From the NCBI RefSeq assembly GCF_015706575.1, contig NW_024037067.1:3968884-4032883 (forward strand): 64,000 nucleotides of DNA. Reading direction: 5' to 3'. A program made the translations under genes and the position numbers. Shown piece by piece: positions 36,471 through 50,818 of this stretch; positions within the stretch are counted from its first letter, which is position 1; every line of letters begins with the position of its first letter. The DNA is from Patiria miniata. Taxonomy: Eukaryota > Echinodermata > Asteroidea > Valvatida > Asterinidae. The notes under the pieces are model-generated. The model had not been told where the DNA came from. It made no database searches and was given only the letters and a program-made list of their open reading frames with translations.

Positions 36471-36598
36471 GGGGGGGGGGGGGGAGTGGGGGGAACAGTA
36501 CAAGCTTTGGGGGCACACCACAATTGTAGATATTCTTTAGGCATATGGTTTTTGCCGGTTGGGGGGGGGGGCTGTCTGCTCCACCCCCCCCCCCCCCC
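36471..36598. repeat. Cluster of G runs and a facing C run
   Basis: G runs at 36471-36484 and 36561-36571 are followed by a C run at 36584-36598, only 12 bp after the second G run. The second G run and the C run can pair as a hairpin. Frames crossing the area translate as poly-Gly or poly-Pro and are not genes. Confidence 0.75.
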
Positions 36599-38866
36599 TT
36601 TGCAACAGGCCTGATCCCCACACCGGATCACACATGTGGTTACAGTATCTTTTTCCCCTGTACTGTGCGTGGTTCAATGCATGTGGTGTGTTACGTGTTG
36701 GTAATTGTGTGCCCTTTAGTCCCTTCCTTGGATAAAAAGACACTGCCATGGTTAAAGCTAGTAAATTACACTTCAATTGCAAGAACATGAAGACATATTT
36801 ATCGTTTTAACACTGTTCATTTCTCATTGAAACCTAAGAGGCAGCTTTTGCTGTTAATTTTTGATAATCAATTATATGTTTTTCTGCAGTCATATTTTGG
36901 AAATGCCTCGCGTGTCAAAATCCTGATTGAACTTGTAAAGGAAACAAGGTACACATGTTTTCTGTATATTCTCATTAGCTTCTGGAGTGTAACCAGTTAA
37001 TTAGATCCTGCACCTTCTTCTTGTTTGCGAAACCGAGAGACGTGAACTTTTATAGGATCTCCTTTTCAGGTAATTTGCTAGGTAGGAAATGATAGCAATG
37101 TGGTGTCGGGCATTAACATGCATCCCCTCCTGTTTGGCACTCATTCACGAAGTCAGACACCTGCAACCAAGACGCTATATATGTACACACGTAGGAACCA
37201 TTTCCTATGCAAAAGGTCAAGACTGTCACTAAAGTACAGTCTTTTATCAATTTCTAGCTGCGGGACTGCAGCTCAACAAATCATCATGTCTCTCTGTTAG
37301 TCCGTTAGTTAGTAACAACGTTGACACTGTCTATTACTCCTACATATTTTGACCAATTTCAACCAGACTTCGTCAAAAGTATCAGTAGCCCACCCCCAAC
37401 ATGTCCCATGACCAAACTGGTTTTTTTTTACTCAAAAAATTACTCCTTCCAGAAATTACAAGGCATAATCACGTGACTCATGCATGAACACGAATTCGTT
37501 GGCCCGCAGCTTGCGAGATACCGGTATTTCCAATCAAGCTTGTTACAGTAAAATGCACATGTACTGATGCAAAAGCAAAGTGGATGAATGATTACATTTG
37601 TACGGCAATGTCTTAGATCTGCTTGAACTCAAAAGAAACACTTGTTAACAACAAAAAACATTTGGGCCACTTTTTCAGAAAATTTACCCACTTTGCCCCC
37701 TTCCCGGGTCCAATAGCTGGATACACCAAATGTTGCCAAAAATGTATTCAATATTTATCTACATCATGGGTGCTGTCAATGTTGAAAGCATATCTAGTGT
37801 AATAAGTTCCCTTTTTAACTGGCGTGATGCTTGATAAATCTTCATGGTTTGACATACGAAAAAAAATTGGCAGAGATATGAAAAGTGTCAAATTAAGGTT
37901 CTGGGCTCCGTGCGCGAGGAATTAAGAGCCCTCTATCTGTGACACACTGTGTGCACGTACAGCACAAAAAGGGACCTTTAAAAATTCTGAATGTGCACTT
38001 AGTCAGGAGTTTGGAAATGCGTTTGAATGTCTCTCCCAGTGGTCTCCCCAACTCTCCCTTTGTAACCGTTGAGGGGGTACTTGTGCACGGACCCCATACA
38101 GCATGGTATGACTATCATGTCACAACTAGTCAGTGTAACCCATGGGACTTGTTGTTTGAAAACTACATCAAGGCTTCCCTGAAGGGATTAATTGATCAGT
38201 TATCATCCAACTTTCATGACAGATGATTGGTACGGATTTCCCCAAGGGTGTTATTCGTAATGATGGAATTTTGCTAATCTGTTTCGAATAATTACCCAGT
38301 GGAAGTCAACTTAATGCCTACATGATATCTATAAGCTTGTGGAAATAAATAATTACATTAGTTTTTTTTTCAGCAAGCAGGGTAATAGAAGTTTCCTTTA
38401 ATTGACCTTGACAGATGGGGGATTAAACTTGAATGATAAATTGTTAGCGACACTTTCATGTTGTTGATTAAAATGTTCGTAGAAATAAAAGTAACCAGGT
38501 CATCTTTTGCATCTGGAAGTGAGTCAGACTGAAACATGGCATTCATTAATAACAAGTCTTGTGATGAACTGTGAAGGAGTTATTTCAAAACCGTTCTGAC
38601 GGCTGGAAAAACATTTCAGACCTTTGTGGTAGAAAACTTGTAGATAACATCAATTAGTTTGAGAAAAACGAGTGCTAGTGCTACTCAAGGTTAGCTTTCA
38701 TTAAGAAAGGTCATTTACTTCAAGTGCGTTGGGTCGGGTTGGGGAATAACAAAATTGAAACAAAATCAAAGTACTTTTTTCGGAAGTGTAGGCCTACCAA
38801 AAAAGCCCCAAAAGTTAAGCCAGTTCAAGGGCAGGCTGACCTGAGAGTATTTGTGCCCTGTGTGTA

Positions 38867-38868
<2 letters not shown>

Positions 38869-38900
<32 letters not shown>
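38869..38900. repeat. 32-bp poly-C run
   Basis: An uninterrupted run of 32 C in otherwise AT-rich intron. No MITE end was recognised beside it. The exact length is likely to be unreliable in sequencing and polymorphic in the population. Confidence 0.85.
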
Positions 38901-39818
38901 ACTGGCTACTTCTAATGCAAGCAAGCAAGGTACACACCCACCCACAAAACACTCCCAGTTGGGGGTGTCAGGATTACCCCAAACTTGCACAAATTTAGGT
39001 TTTGGGCACAAGGTGATGAAATGTACGTAAGGGCCACTCTGTGCTGTCAGCACTGGCCTGTAGTAAATAGAGTTTGAAAAATTAGTGCAGCGTCCTCTAA
39101 CCGCAAGTTCTGGCAGAACACTGCAGTTTGTGCTGTTACAGTGGCCGTCAATTTCAATGGTTCTACTATGGAAAAAAAAGACTTATCAAAAAGTAGGGGG
39201 TTTGTTTTGTTTGGCATATGCATTGCAAGCTATAATATTGTTATGACCACCAACTAATCTTGACTGGCACTATGACCACGGACTGAAAAAAAATAGGCAT
39301 CTTTTGCCTACTTCTCTCCCTAATTTCCAAACGTCTGGTTTCATCAGTGCTATCCATGGTGGATAGATGCTGAAGACAAAATTGACCAATAATTTAGAAA
39401 TAAGGACTGACAACTGAGGAAGCCACTTGTACTCAAATTCACAGTGTGGGTGATAAACATTGAAAAAAATAGCCACATTTCCTCATATGTTTTATGTGAT
39501 GCAGGAAACTGTCTTATGAAACGTTTTTGTTTTTCAGAGAGTGACTAGAATTGTCTTCGTATGTCATTCTGCATGTTTTTATTTTCTGCACTAGAGTTGT
39601 TAATGCTTAAATACCCCTCTCTGTGATAAGTAATTCACTTTATGTATACACCAATCCGGGCACACTGTTAATTCTATCACGAAGGCCCCCTTCAATGGCG
39701 AAAGCATTGTGTTAGCTATTGTTCAGATAATCCTTCACGGGGCAGTTGCTTTGTACAACAGCGTGTACATTGCTTTCTCCATTGAATGGGGCCTTGTGAG
39801 ATCACGTGTCCAGACTCA

Positions 39819-40058
<240 letters not shown>

Positions 40059-43000
40059 TTATGGCTGATTTAATGCATTTTCACGATGTTCTCCTCAGAA
40101 GTACTCAAGCCATAGTCAAGTCAATCACAAGTCAATCTCAACTTTCAATCCCCAGTCATCAGGTCATGAATATGGACCGAAAAAGAATGCGTCAGACTGG
40201 ATGACTTGTGATTGACTTTCTGAGGCCTAACTACAACTATGACAAACATGGCGCACAAATGTCTGTCTCTTTCTCTTTGCCACTGATGCAAGGCACTTGT
40301 ACACAAAGTCACAAAGGCTAAATGTAAAAAGATTTTAATGTTTTTTTTGACACTTTGTAGAAATTGTTGAAAAAAGTGTTTCTTTCTACTTTAATTTAAT
40401 CGTAAAAACTTAAGAAAACAACAGTGGGGTATCAATTGTATTTTTGGAACCTCAAATAATCACACACTGGTGATTTTATTGGAGCAAATTATATTCACGG
40501 CATGTTTGACTTGTCCAACCAGGCAAAGGAAATTTGAAGGCACAGTCGAGTGGGATCATGTTGCGCTGTAATGTGAATAGGAAATCGTCACGGTGTGATT
40601 TTCACAGAAAGAGAAATTGTTCAATTTGAAATGCGTTTTGGAAGAGTTGAGTCATTTTCCCATATGAATCGGAGACCATTACAACTTGAAGTGTATTTAA
40701 CAATATTTGAACTTTCCATCTTACTCCTTTTTTTAAATGCATTTTATTTACGTGCCTACTTTTCAAAGTACACATTTATAGTCTGTTGCCTTTCCTTAAC
40801 AAAATATTATCATTTTTCCAACCAAACAAAAACATCAAAATTGGCTGCTGAAAAACAATAAAAGCATGTATGTTAAATACATTTCACACCCTCACTCGTA
40901 CCAAAACTTTTGGGGCACTACCCTCTTCAGCATATCCCATAGTTTGTTCGGATAAGACTTGGAAATCAGCTTACGTAAATTTGCCAATACTTATTCTTTT
41001 TATATTTTTGCAGTCACGCAAATACTTTTCCTGAGGATTTTTGTAACTGCAAAAGTACCAGATTATTTCAGATTATAACACTTTATGCTCTTATTTGTCA
41101 GCTTTAGTTCCTCTTGAGTGCTACTAATCCAAACGGACACTGCGAAGGGGTAAATCTGGGTATAGATTCCTGAAGTAAGAATTCAAATGTACTCCAGGGA
41201 ATAAACTTGAAGAGAACGCTAGCTGCTCTACTCTAAGACCCTCACAGAGACAGCTAAATGTCTGTCCTTTTCTGGATAAGATACAATAATAACAGCGTCT
41301 CAATCCAACAAGCCTTTCAACTGCATCCCTATAAAGGAGCCCTTGTCTTTCTTTGCAGTCCAGTCTAAATCCAAAAAGTGTTTCAAGCTAACAATGTCCG
41401 TGAAGGGAAGGGAAAACGAAACAAACTACCCCGCTGCACTTTTTAGCGGCAGTGAGCTCAGTCGTTGGGAGGATTAGGCCGGGGAGGGTCGAGTTACCAT
41501 CGCCCTGAGGTATCTTCGTTTCTCCTTCTATTGAAGAGGGACGGGATTTAAAATAAGAGAGTTTGATGTTTCATTCCTGAGAAAAGGAAAAGTTCTCTGA
41601 CACTTTCCTTAAATCTCAGGTTGTGGTTCTGCTGCATGGGTGTTGCTTTGTTTTGACAGAGTATGGGGTACATTTTTGGTGTACTACTCCCTTTTCGTGG
41701 GCTGTGTGGGGATTGTTTTCCAAACTTTGGTTCTGGAGGGTTGTCTGAAGGTAACTGAATCACACGCCAAGTGTGAGTGACTGGCAGGGCTCGAAAAAAG
41801 CAGGTGTCACTTCAGTACCACATTACATGTATTTTCAAATGTTGTGTCAGCTAAGGCCATGATGTAGTTGAAATGTTTCTCACAGTATAAATTCTGACCC
41901 ACAGTTGTCTTGAAAATGAATTTTCAGTCTGTTTTGTGAATAAGTTTCAACATTATATATATACATCTTAGTATGCATTCTTACTTCATTCTTTGTCCAC
42001 GAAATTAGATACATGTAAAATTTCCAACTGGGCTCAAGCCAAGAATAATTCCAAATCTATGGAAACATCTACAATACGGAAAAGAAACCCATCAGATATT
42101 AATCTGTTGGTCACGATGGTCTTTCAAGCCCTGACTAAGCATATAGTTTGTGGCTCATCATCGCCTTTGCAGAAAAAAAGAAAATGACGGTCTGTCTTTT
42201 CAAAAACTCGGAAGTGGCACTCCTGTATTCATAGGCCATTTCATTTGTTTGAACTTAATTTCTTGAGTAAGTGCAAGTGGGTGGTCGATTGGGTGGTTGG
42301 ATAGGCTTATGCAATTTGCTCTCAAGACTTGATTGAAGGGGGTCACTTAATGATATGAGTGGGTGCTTTCTACAACATGCAGGTGGTATGAAGCATTTCA
42401 GTTGATGCTTCCGCAAACAGTTTGTGGATGTGGTCCCCACTTTCTTTTTGTCAAGCCACTCAAGTGTAAGGCACACACAAAATTCCTGGGAAGTTTTTTT
42501 GATGATCTCGGGAAAGTTGCTCCCCTCTTCAAACCAACGCTCCTCTCCGCAAACAACGAGGAGACAAAAAAGGAGAGGGAAGTATTTGTCATCACCGCGG
42601 CGCTGAGAAAACAATGGCTCTTCAGGTGTTTCGAGAAAAGGGATTTAAGAAAGAATGTTAACCGTGTTGTATTGTGGCTGGAGTGAGTTTGGGGGGGGGG
42701 GGGGGTGATGATGATGAATCAACGAACAAGACGCATTACGCATACTGACGGCAATAACTGGCAGGTGTGATATTTGAGTGTTTGGTGTGAATCGTAGAAT
42801 GGCTAATGGAGGACGATAGGCCTCTTAATGAGTACACTGCAAAAAGATTTTGCTGCTTGCAAACATCGGCAATGTATCAAGTTGGCCTCTCGGTGGATTG
42901 TACAGCTTCTGTGCGTCTTATGGCGTGAAAGCAATCAATCCTTGATGCAAATGAAACCAAATCCTAACTCAAGCCAATTCAAACTTCTTCTTTGTATCAC

Positions 43001-43206
43001 ATATTGTATAATTAACTATTGATGTTGGGTATGACAATTCTCAACCCCAGAGGGAAGCATGACAGCTTAGCTAAGGGTGCCATGCATTTGCCCCACAAAA
43101 TATATCTCTGGTTGTGCTGTACTGTATATATTCAACTTGAGGTCCACAGGAATAGAGAGCAATTCCACTATTTCCACTTGAATAATATACATGTACATGA
43201 ATGATG

Positions 43207-43244
43207 TCCAAGACAATCACATTGATCCAAGACAATCACATTGA
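43207..43244. repeat. Perfect 19-bp tandem duplication
   Basis: TCCAAGACAATCACATTGA occurs twice head to tail without a mismatch and is followed by TCAAG, the start of a third partial unit. Confidence 0.9.
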
Positions 43245-43805
43245 TCAAGTAGATGTCTTCAGCTACAAGAACAGTGGTTAAGCAAAAATGCTGAGAACTA
43301 ACACAAGCAACATACATAGCATGGCATTATAATTGGTCGGTAGCCTCTTTTGATTAGGTACATATTTCTGTCTTCAGCGAATTCCTGATCCTTTGCTTGG
43401 CAGTTCCGAAAATTCAATTCTTGCATTGGCACCTATATACATATTACTGAGAAGTTGACTCGTAGGGCCTACATGTATTCTGCCAATGTGTGCACTTCAA
43501 TATCAATTCAAGTGCCATTACAACATAATCTCTGGCATATGGAATGAACATCAAAGTAGCACGGCCCCTGGCTGTGTGGTCTGCTCCAGATATGCTGATC
43601 ACTGTGGCACTTGGCACTGACTTGGGAGATATGATACGGCACTGGCAAATTATATCAAACCCACAGCATTGAAGATAACAGACACACAGGCCCTACCGCC
43701 TAAGATGTGTTTGCTAGGTCTTCAACCTCAATATTTGATGTCATCTGATCTTTGTTTTATCTGAGGGTGCGATATGATAACATTATCTAGCCTAATCACA
43801 CTAAT

Positions 43806-43880
43806 GTGTGGATGTTATTGAGTAATCTGAACCTCTTGCAGTTGCACCTTGGGATATTAAGCTAGAAATAACATCCACAC
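43806..43880. repeat. Inverted repeat, 14-bp perfect arms
   Basis: GTGTGGATGTTATT at 43806-43819 pairs with AATAACATCCACAC at 43867-43880 around a 47-bp loop. It may be the remains of a small MITE or a structured element. No target duplication is evident. Confidence 0.6.
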
Positions 43881-44298
43881 CTTTTAAATTAATGTCACTT
43901 TCATTCATTAGACTATACTAGTGACCACATTAAGGTGGGCTACAAAGTATTGAAAAAAATATGGCTATTGTTGCAGGTGTTTTTGAGTAGATAGATAATT
44001 TAGAGAAACACCATTGGGCTAACAGTAACACCATGCATCCGAATTCGCAAACTTGAAGCACATGGCAACCTCTTTCTTTAGCCATTGTACAGAACATGGA
44101 GCTTGCTCATTTCTCCGTTTTCTTCTGCAGGAATAAATGCATAATAGCAACTCTTACATTCAGTCTCTGTACAGACAAGCAGATATTGCTCATTCATGCG
44201 TCCCTTCTCTACCAACCACCCTTGTTCAGAGGCTACTGTTTGGGGATATCAGTAACCTTTTAAATTGGGGCCAATTTGATGGCCAGCGATACTAATTG

Positions 44299-44614
44299 GG
44301 TTTTCACACCCAAGGTCCAAGGAGCAAGTGTCAATCAAAGATAACATGATAGACTGTAGGCAAGTCAAACTTGTGCCAGACAGACAGCATTTCATAAGCC
44401 AGGCTAGGCATGATCAAGTTAATGTTAATTGACCAGTTTACAGCCTTCCCCCAGTCCACAGGTGTGCCTTTTGTGTTGTCCCTGTGGTCAAACCCTCCAT
44501 TCACATGACTCTACCCATAAAAACCACACAATAACCTAATTGGAATCAAGATCATGTCTGGGATGGGCCCATGTCAGTCCTGATACACAGCTGGATAATT
44601 GGGTGTGAAAAACC
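44299..44614. mobile_element. Possible MITE (about 316 bp)
   Basis: GGTTTTCACACCCA at 44299 faces TGGGTGTGAAAAACC ending at 44614; the arms pair with one extra A. The interior has no coding frame. I could not find a clear target duplication, so the call depends on the inverted ends alone. Confidence 0.4.
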
Positions 44615-44859
44615 AGCAGCTCAAGCCACACTTGAGGTGGGCCCAACTGGTTGCTAAATAGTCTAGTCAGCCTACTTAACTGTAACACCTTGGACACAGC
44701 ACACCTGGACATGTACAGTTAGGTTCTTGCTGAATACCAAATAAGCATGAAACAATATTGATCTATAGCAGTACAGTTCCAACAGATCTTTCAAGCAAAC
44801 AGTCATATTCAGCTAGGCCAATTTACTTGGAAGCCGAGAGAATCCTAGAGAGAGATGGC

Positions 44860-45040
44860 TAAAGAAATGTTCAGTTTAAAAAGTGGGAGGAAAACCCAAG
44901 ACTTATTTTCCAGAATAACCAATGGAATCAGGTAGAGAATGAAAACCCAATCCAGTGTCTGCCTGGGTGGGATTCGAACCCAGGTCACGAGGTGCAAGGC
45001 AAGGAAAGTACCATGCCAACTCAACTCCCCACTCTCCATC
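44860..45040 (-). mobile_element. tRNA-derived SINE (minus strand)
   Basis: On the minus strand the head has an A-box-like GAGTTGGCATGGTACTTTCC and, about 30 nt later, the perfect B box GGGTTCGAATCCCA. The body follows with GGATTGGGTTTTCATTCTC and CTTGGGTTTTCCTCCCAC. The T-arm does not pair as in a true tRNA (an ACCC insertion beside the stem), so this is a SINE and not a tRNA gene. The type is common in marine invertebrate genomes. Confidence 0.7.
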
Positions 45041-48000
45041 TTACAGTAACAAGATTAGCTTGGTCAAGGTTTCGTCAAAAAATTTCTAAACATTTGAGCT
45101 CAGGAACTGTAAAGACCAAGACTGTCCATAATAATTTTGAGGGAAATAATGGGGGAGGGGGGGGGGGGGGGGCATGGCGTACATTCTGTGACCATTCAAT
45201 TACCAGATGCCCATTTTGTATTTCCATTTTTACCATCAAAAGGCCTTCGACGTCAAGTCTGCAGCAGGAGCATAGCAGGTAGCATAGGAAGATATGCCAA
45301 GGTGAAAATTGACCGGCAGGAAGCCACTAATTCAGGGCCAATACCTTGCAACACTGTGGGATGTAACAAAATGGAAAGTTCTAGATCCACAAAATTAGGC
45401 TAGCTGTCAATGGTAGAACTAGATGCATATATTTTGGTCAGAATGACTTCTGGTGAAAAATGACAGAAAAGTATGTATGGCCCCTTCACACAACATGGCT
45501 CTGTAACTATGAGATACTATGCTTGTGATTTTGCTCAGAGTGCTGGTAAAGAATTCTTTACACACACAAAAATTCCAATCAGCTGTTATGAATTTCAAAG
45601 CTTAAGTTTACAATTACTTCACCTGTGACAATTGCTTTTTGCCAATCCAATATTCAGTCAGCCATTTAACAACCATTTCATCTTCAAAGTGGCACTTTTC
45701 GGTGGTAGGATAATTGGCAGTAAGCATGACTGGAACCCCGTGTGGTGCACTAACCCAAACCATGTGTGGCGGTGTTATGGCACCATGCCGCCTCACCTTC
45801 GAATCCACCCCTACCCTATGGATTCTAAGCCTGATAAGATTTCCCTAAACTGTTTCAATTGTGACCAGGGAATCGGTTAGACATTCCTATGGTGGTCAGG
45901 GGATAGCCTTCCGAGTCTACTTCAAGGATCTGGACCACTTTGTTGAAGTGGATTTCCCGCATTGGCGAGGCGAACACTTGAAAAACAAAGAACTTTCTTT
46001 GATCCTTCTGGAATAAGGGGAATGATGAGCCCCTAGATAAATAGGTTTAATTCCTTTCTTGGGTTGGAATTTGTCAATTTTCAAGATGATTTCACACCGG
46101 GAGATATTGAATACTGATAAGAGATAAGGTGCTTAGCTGCCAAATCAAGCGTAGACCTCTAAGCATGATGTAATTCCATGGAAAAGGATGGTTTGCGGGC
46201 GGATCATCAAATTCCGAATGCCATGAGTAATCATGCCCATCAGCTCACGGATGTCTTCGAAGTTAACAAGAAAGACAAGACCTTTTCTGATTATACTCTC
46301 AAAACCGCTGTGCCTTTCTTCCCACAGGCCCTCCCCTAGGCGGGAGAAACACAATGCATCAGCACTTGAGATCTCATGAACGACGAAAGAGAAATACCGG
46401 TTTCTATTCTAATCCTTCCAAGTCTTGTCCGATTTTTATTGCCCCTCTCACATCCGCTAGATCCTTTGATAAAAAAACATCACTCAGCATCTACAGTCAC
46501 TCCAAGGAATTCCTGTGAGAAAATGTGGGGTCACAGAGCTTTATTACTCAGGGACAATTAAGCAGCATTAGAATTCAAGCGACTGTTTGCTTATTCACAG
46601 AGGTTTTTACTCTAAGTCGGTCATTATCCGACTTAATCGAGCAAGAGGCATATGAAAGCTAACTCGGGCAATCAATTTTAATCGCTTCGGAAGTGAGAAT
46701 CTGTAGCACTATAAGTAACACATTCCACCAAATACTTAAATACTTGGGTGGTTGTATTTTTTTTGCCAGTGGATTTGTCACCACGCCTACATCATCCCAG
46801 AAGTAGTATAAAGACCTACAGGAAAAGCCAAAGACTGTGGCTTCCATTGCAAAATTGGACATCAAACTTTTAAGTCATGCAGTCAAACAAGGGTTGTTTG
46901 GGAACATTAGACCTAATCCAAAATATCAAATCCAATTTTTCTTAATTTTGATGTAACTGTGTCCAGATATGCTCCATAAGAAACTAGAAAATGATCAAGA
47001 TCAATAAGAGTTTTCACAAGAAATGGGGGGAAAAACATCAAATTCTAGATTTTTTAAAACTTCTGTTAGGATAAGCCTGTGTTCAGAATCTCTGGGTAGC
47101 CTACTTGAACGGGATATACCAAGTGTTTAAAAATTTGAATCATACAATTTTCAATTTAGGTTTCTGTTCAATTTGAATCTGATGCCTTGCTGTCTAAGCC
47201 AAATGTCCAATATAATTGGAAAATAACAAGTTGAGCTGTTTCAAAAATATTTTGAAATATTTTGAAGTTATTATGAGGGTGAATGCCCCCATCCAAGCAA
47301 CCGCTGGAGGTTGGTAAGCCCTTTTTGTAATCAACAGAGGAACTGAGCTATGTATCATTTGTCGGGTGGAAAGGAATTTCGGAAGCAACGATATAAACAC
47401 ATCAAATGAGGCTAAATAGGGTGCCATGGATTTGGGATTTAAGTTGTCACATCCAATCGACTGACAGTTCCTCACTCCTCACTGGCGCTGGTGATGTGTA
47501 TCAAAGTCTCTGATGAGCACTTAATCCACAAGGGGTGTTTGTGGGCCGTGCAGCAGGGGTACCATTGTAACCCCAAATCGTTTTCCAACCCCTTTGGTCA
47601 GTTTGTGCATGGTGTGGGATAAATACAGGGTTTTTTTATACAAACCGGAACACAAATGCTCACTGCCCAGCGAGGTAACAGGTTGAAGCCTCCCGGATTC
47701 CATATACATGTAATTAGCGGAGGCGTCAACAGAAAACGCTTGTCAATTCGGCTTACACAAAGCCGGCTCGGGATGAGGCTGCGAGACACAGATTGGACAG
47801 AGTTAGCGGACAGCTCCTTGAATAGGGACAAAACCCCGCAGGGGTCACAAAGTGACCATGTCCCGGTAGTCATTGTTCGCTGGTTCCCCTGTTGACAATC
47901 GCTCCTTGGCTTACAAGGCTGATGGTGTGGGTGGGCGACAATGGGTGACAATGGGTGACACAGGGGGGCAATACAAGCACCCCACATTCAGACACCCATA

Positions 48001-48348
48001 AGACCCAGTGATCCTCAAGTGCCAATTGACAATTTTTTTTCCTCATCACCTTTTCTGTGTGAACTCGAATGAATGATAGCTAATGAATAGATATCCTTCT
48101 TTCCAGACATACCAGTGTTCATAATAAGGATAAAATGAAAGGTCCCTCATATTTTTTATTCAATTTGATTCTTAAATGGCCTGCCAGATGCAAAAAGTCG
48201 ACACAGAAAATGCTCCAACAATATGTACCAGTTTTGAGTTGTCACTCGCAGTGTCAAATTCCTTCAGTGTGTTAGAATTCACAGTACAAAATTTGACATA
48301 GCATCCACGTTTTATATAATAACCCATAAAAAAAATGTTTGATCTCTT

Positions 48349-48441
48349 TAAGGGCAGATCTAGGGAGGTTACTGCCGGGGGCGGAGAGTGTGCAGGGGGG
48401 GGGGGTGCATACACCCCTCCACACCCCTGGATCCGCCGTAG
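48349..48441 (+). mobile_element. Short internally deleted hAT-MITE copy
   Basis: The left end TAAGGGCAGATCTAGGG and the right end CCTGGATCCGCCGTAG are imperfect versions of the CAAGGGCGGATCC terminal repeat. Inside the left end GAGGTTACTGCC is shared with the remnant at 34588-34749. At 93 bp it is much shorter than the 327-bp copy at 50819. An 11-G run lies in the interior. No intact 8-bp target duplication remains. Confidence 0.55.
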
Positions 48442-50818
48442 TTTCACCCTCTGCATTTGTACCTGTACAGATCAGTTAAACCACATACAATTCCCATAAT
48501 ATACTGAATAAAAAAAAGAACAAAATGGGTGGGTACAACTTTCTGTCCTATCTCCTTAAGCAAGTCCTCAACACTGCCTCCTTTCATTAAGCCAGATTGT
48601 TGACTCAAAGCGGACAAGCCCAGAATATCAAACAGCTCACTTCCCAGCACTTTCTACCCCTCCCCAGATAGCTTACTTAAGGCCCTGGAAATGGACCACA
48701 ATGTCGTTGACGAGTATGCACACACCCAGACACAAAGTCAAAAGTGCAAGACCTTCAAATGACACTGTGAGCACCCAAAATGATTGAAATCCTGAAGTTT
48801 GGGGCAAATTGCCTGAAATGTGCAAGTATTGGGTGAAATACAACAAACTTGTTGTGAAGCACTGATATACTAAAAAGTTAATTAGACTTTTAGACTTACG
48901 CCTAGAAGAAAAGATTTCAGACATTAGGGGGCTGGGGGCTTACTGGCAAATGTATGTAAAAAGGTAGACACTAATCCAAACTTAAAATCTGTGAGATCCC
49001 ACCACTCCTAACTACAAACATGACGTGTACATGCAAATTGCAAGAGACTGTATGACATTTCAAATAGCCAATGTCAGTGTTTATGCAGGTCTCTTGATCC
49101 CCAAGAAATTACTTTGACACAGTCTAGACACAAACACAGCCAAAGTGTAATCACTAATCTCCAGGTTATCAAAACTGACAGCATGGCAGTTACACAACCA
49201 TAAACTTTACAGTGCTTTTTGTGTTGATGCCCAAGCTAAGGAAGCAACACCATTTTTAATCACCCAGCTGTCCATAACCATCAGCAAGCTCCTTAAATCA
49301 ATTATTACATTTCCTTAACCTGAGTTCCTAATTAATTTACAGCAAAAGATCATTTTCGCACATTATGTAAAACGACAACCATGGAAATCCTTTAATCAAT
49401 CAAAACATACATATCTTAATCCATCATACTTTTTATGACGCAGTCAAAAAACTGCAGACCGGTGTATTCTCCCAGGTATAGGCCTACTGCTGAAGGAACT
49501 TGAGATTTTAAGAAGGCACCTTGGAAGAAACGATACTCCAAGGAATAAATTGGGGGAGGTGTTACACGTTAGCTGCATATCTGATCAAGTGCAGTTCTGG
49601 TGATGCATATCCTGCAATTTGTTTTTCCTGTCACTCTTGAGATGTGTGAAGCGTGCCAACAATCAAACCAATACTCCCCTCCCCCCCCCCCACTTCCCCC
49701 TTCACTTGACACGAAGTACTCATCTCCGGGATTAAGTTATTAATACCGAGCCGCCTGCGGCCTAGATTTTGTTATTTATCACACGCAGGGAAATCTATAC
49801 GTATTTCTCGTATCAGTTCTGCGTAATTTGACCTTAATAGCGAGACCAGTGTGAAATAAGAGTCTTACGCAAGGGATGCTACCCCTTCACCTGGAGCAAA
49901 ATTGGAGGGTTACTAATGGACGAGAGGTTCACTTGTAAAGCGGACACACTTTGAAAATAGTGTGTCCGCGAGATACATATCTGGGATGACATTTAAGAGC
50001 ACTGTAGCAAAAAGTTCCTCTCAAGGGGGAGGGGGGTGATTTAACTGGGTGGGGTATAGCTCAGTTAAAAGACTTTTTGGTAAACATGTAGGCCTACTCC
50101 CCAATAACACCTTACAATGTTTACAAATAAAGTGAATAAAATAACTTCAATATAGCATTATTATTCTATCAACAATATTTTAGCAATTCCAGATACGATG
50201 TAACTTGGTGTGGACAAAATTATCAATGAGGAGTGACATTTCGATAGAAAACATGGAACAATAAAGCCAATGTTTTCAGTGCCACTTCGGTTAAAAATCG
50301 TGGTCACCAGATTAATCCACACCAATTCATCCAGCATCCCTCCTCACAAAATGATCATCTCTTTCAGCTTCAAGACCTGAGCACACAAGATAACTTTCTC
50401 ACAAGAGCCTTTCCAGCCTCACAGCCATCTCCATCACCAAGCCCAAGTGTCCTCTCTAGGTCATGCACAGAATCCAGACTGAGAAAACAAGTCCCTCAGA
50501 AAAGTGCTCAATAAGCAGGGTCCCTGCACTATTTCTCTTTCTGGAGAGGAAATCCTCAACTTCTTCTACACTCCACAATGACCTGGCTCAGGAATTTTAA
50601 GACTAACCCACTTCAGAGTTTCTAGGCAGCTTGCTTAATTCAATGACAACAAGGATGTGGAGACTGCTGAATCTAACACTCACAAGTAACAGACTCCAAC
50701 AACTGAGGTACAAAATTTTCCACTTTGTTTTAAACAAAATCCCACAACATTTCACGTTGTTGAATTTCACAATGTTAGGGTTCTTAAGATGTTTAGAGTC
50801 TACTGTAGGAGTTTAGGT

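Noticed and set aside
36373..36631. Poly-Pro/Gly-rich frames on both strands
   Set aside because: They arise from G and C homopolymer runs and lack any coding signature.
44960..45040. Possible functional tRNA gene (minus strand)
   Set aside because: The T-arm region has an extra ACCC and no acceptor stem, and SINE body sequence follows.
47598..47987. 129-codon minus-strand frame as a candidate exon
   Set aside because: Somewhat GC-rich but with no recognisable domain, and the opposite strand is open too; insufficient support.
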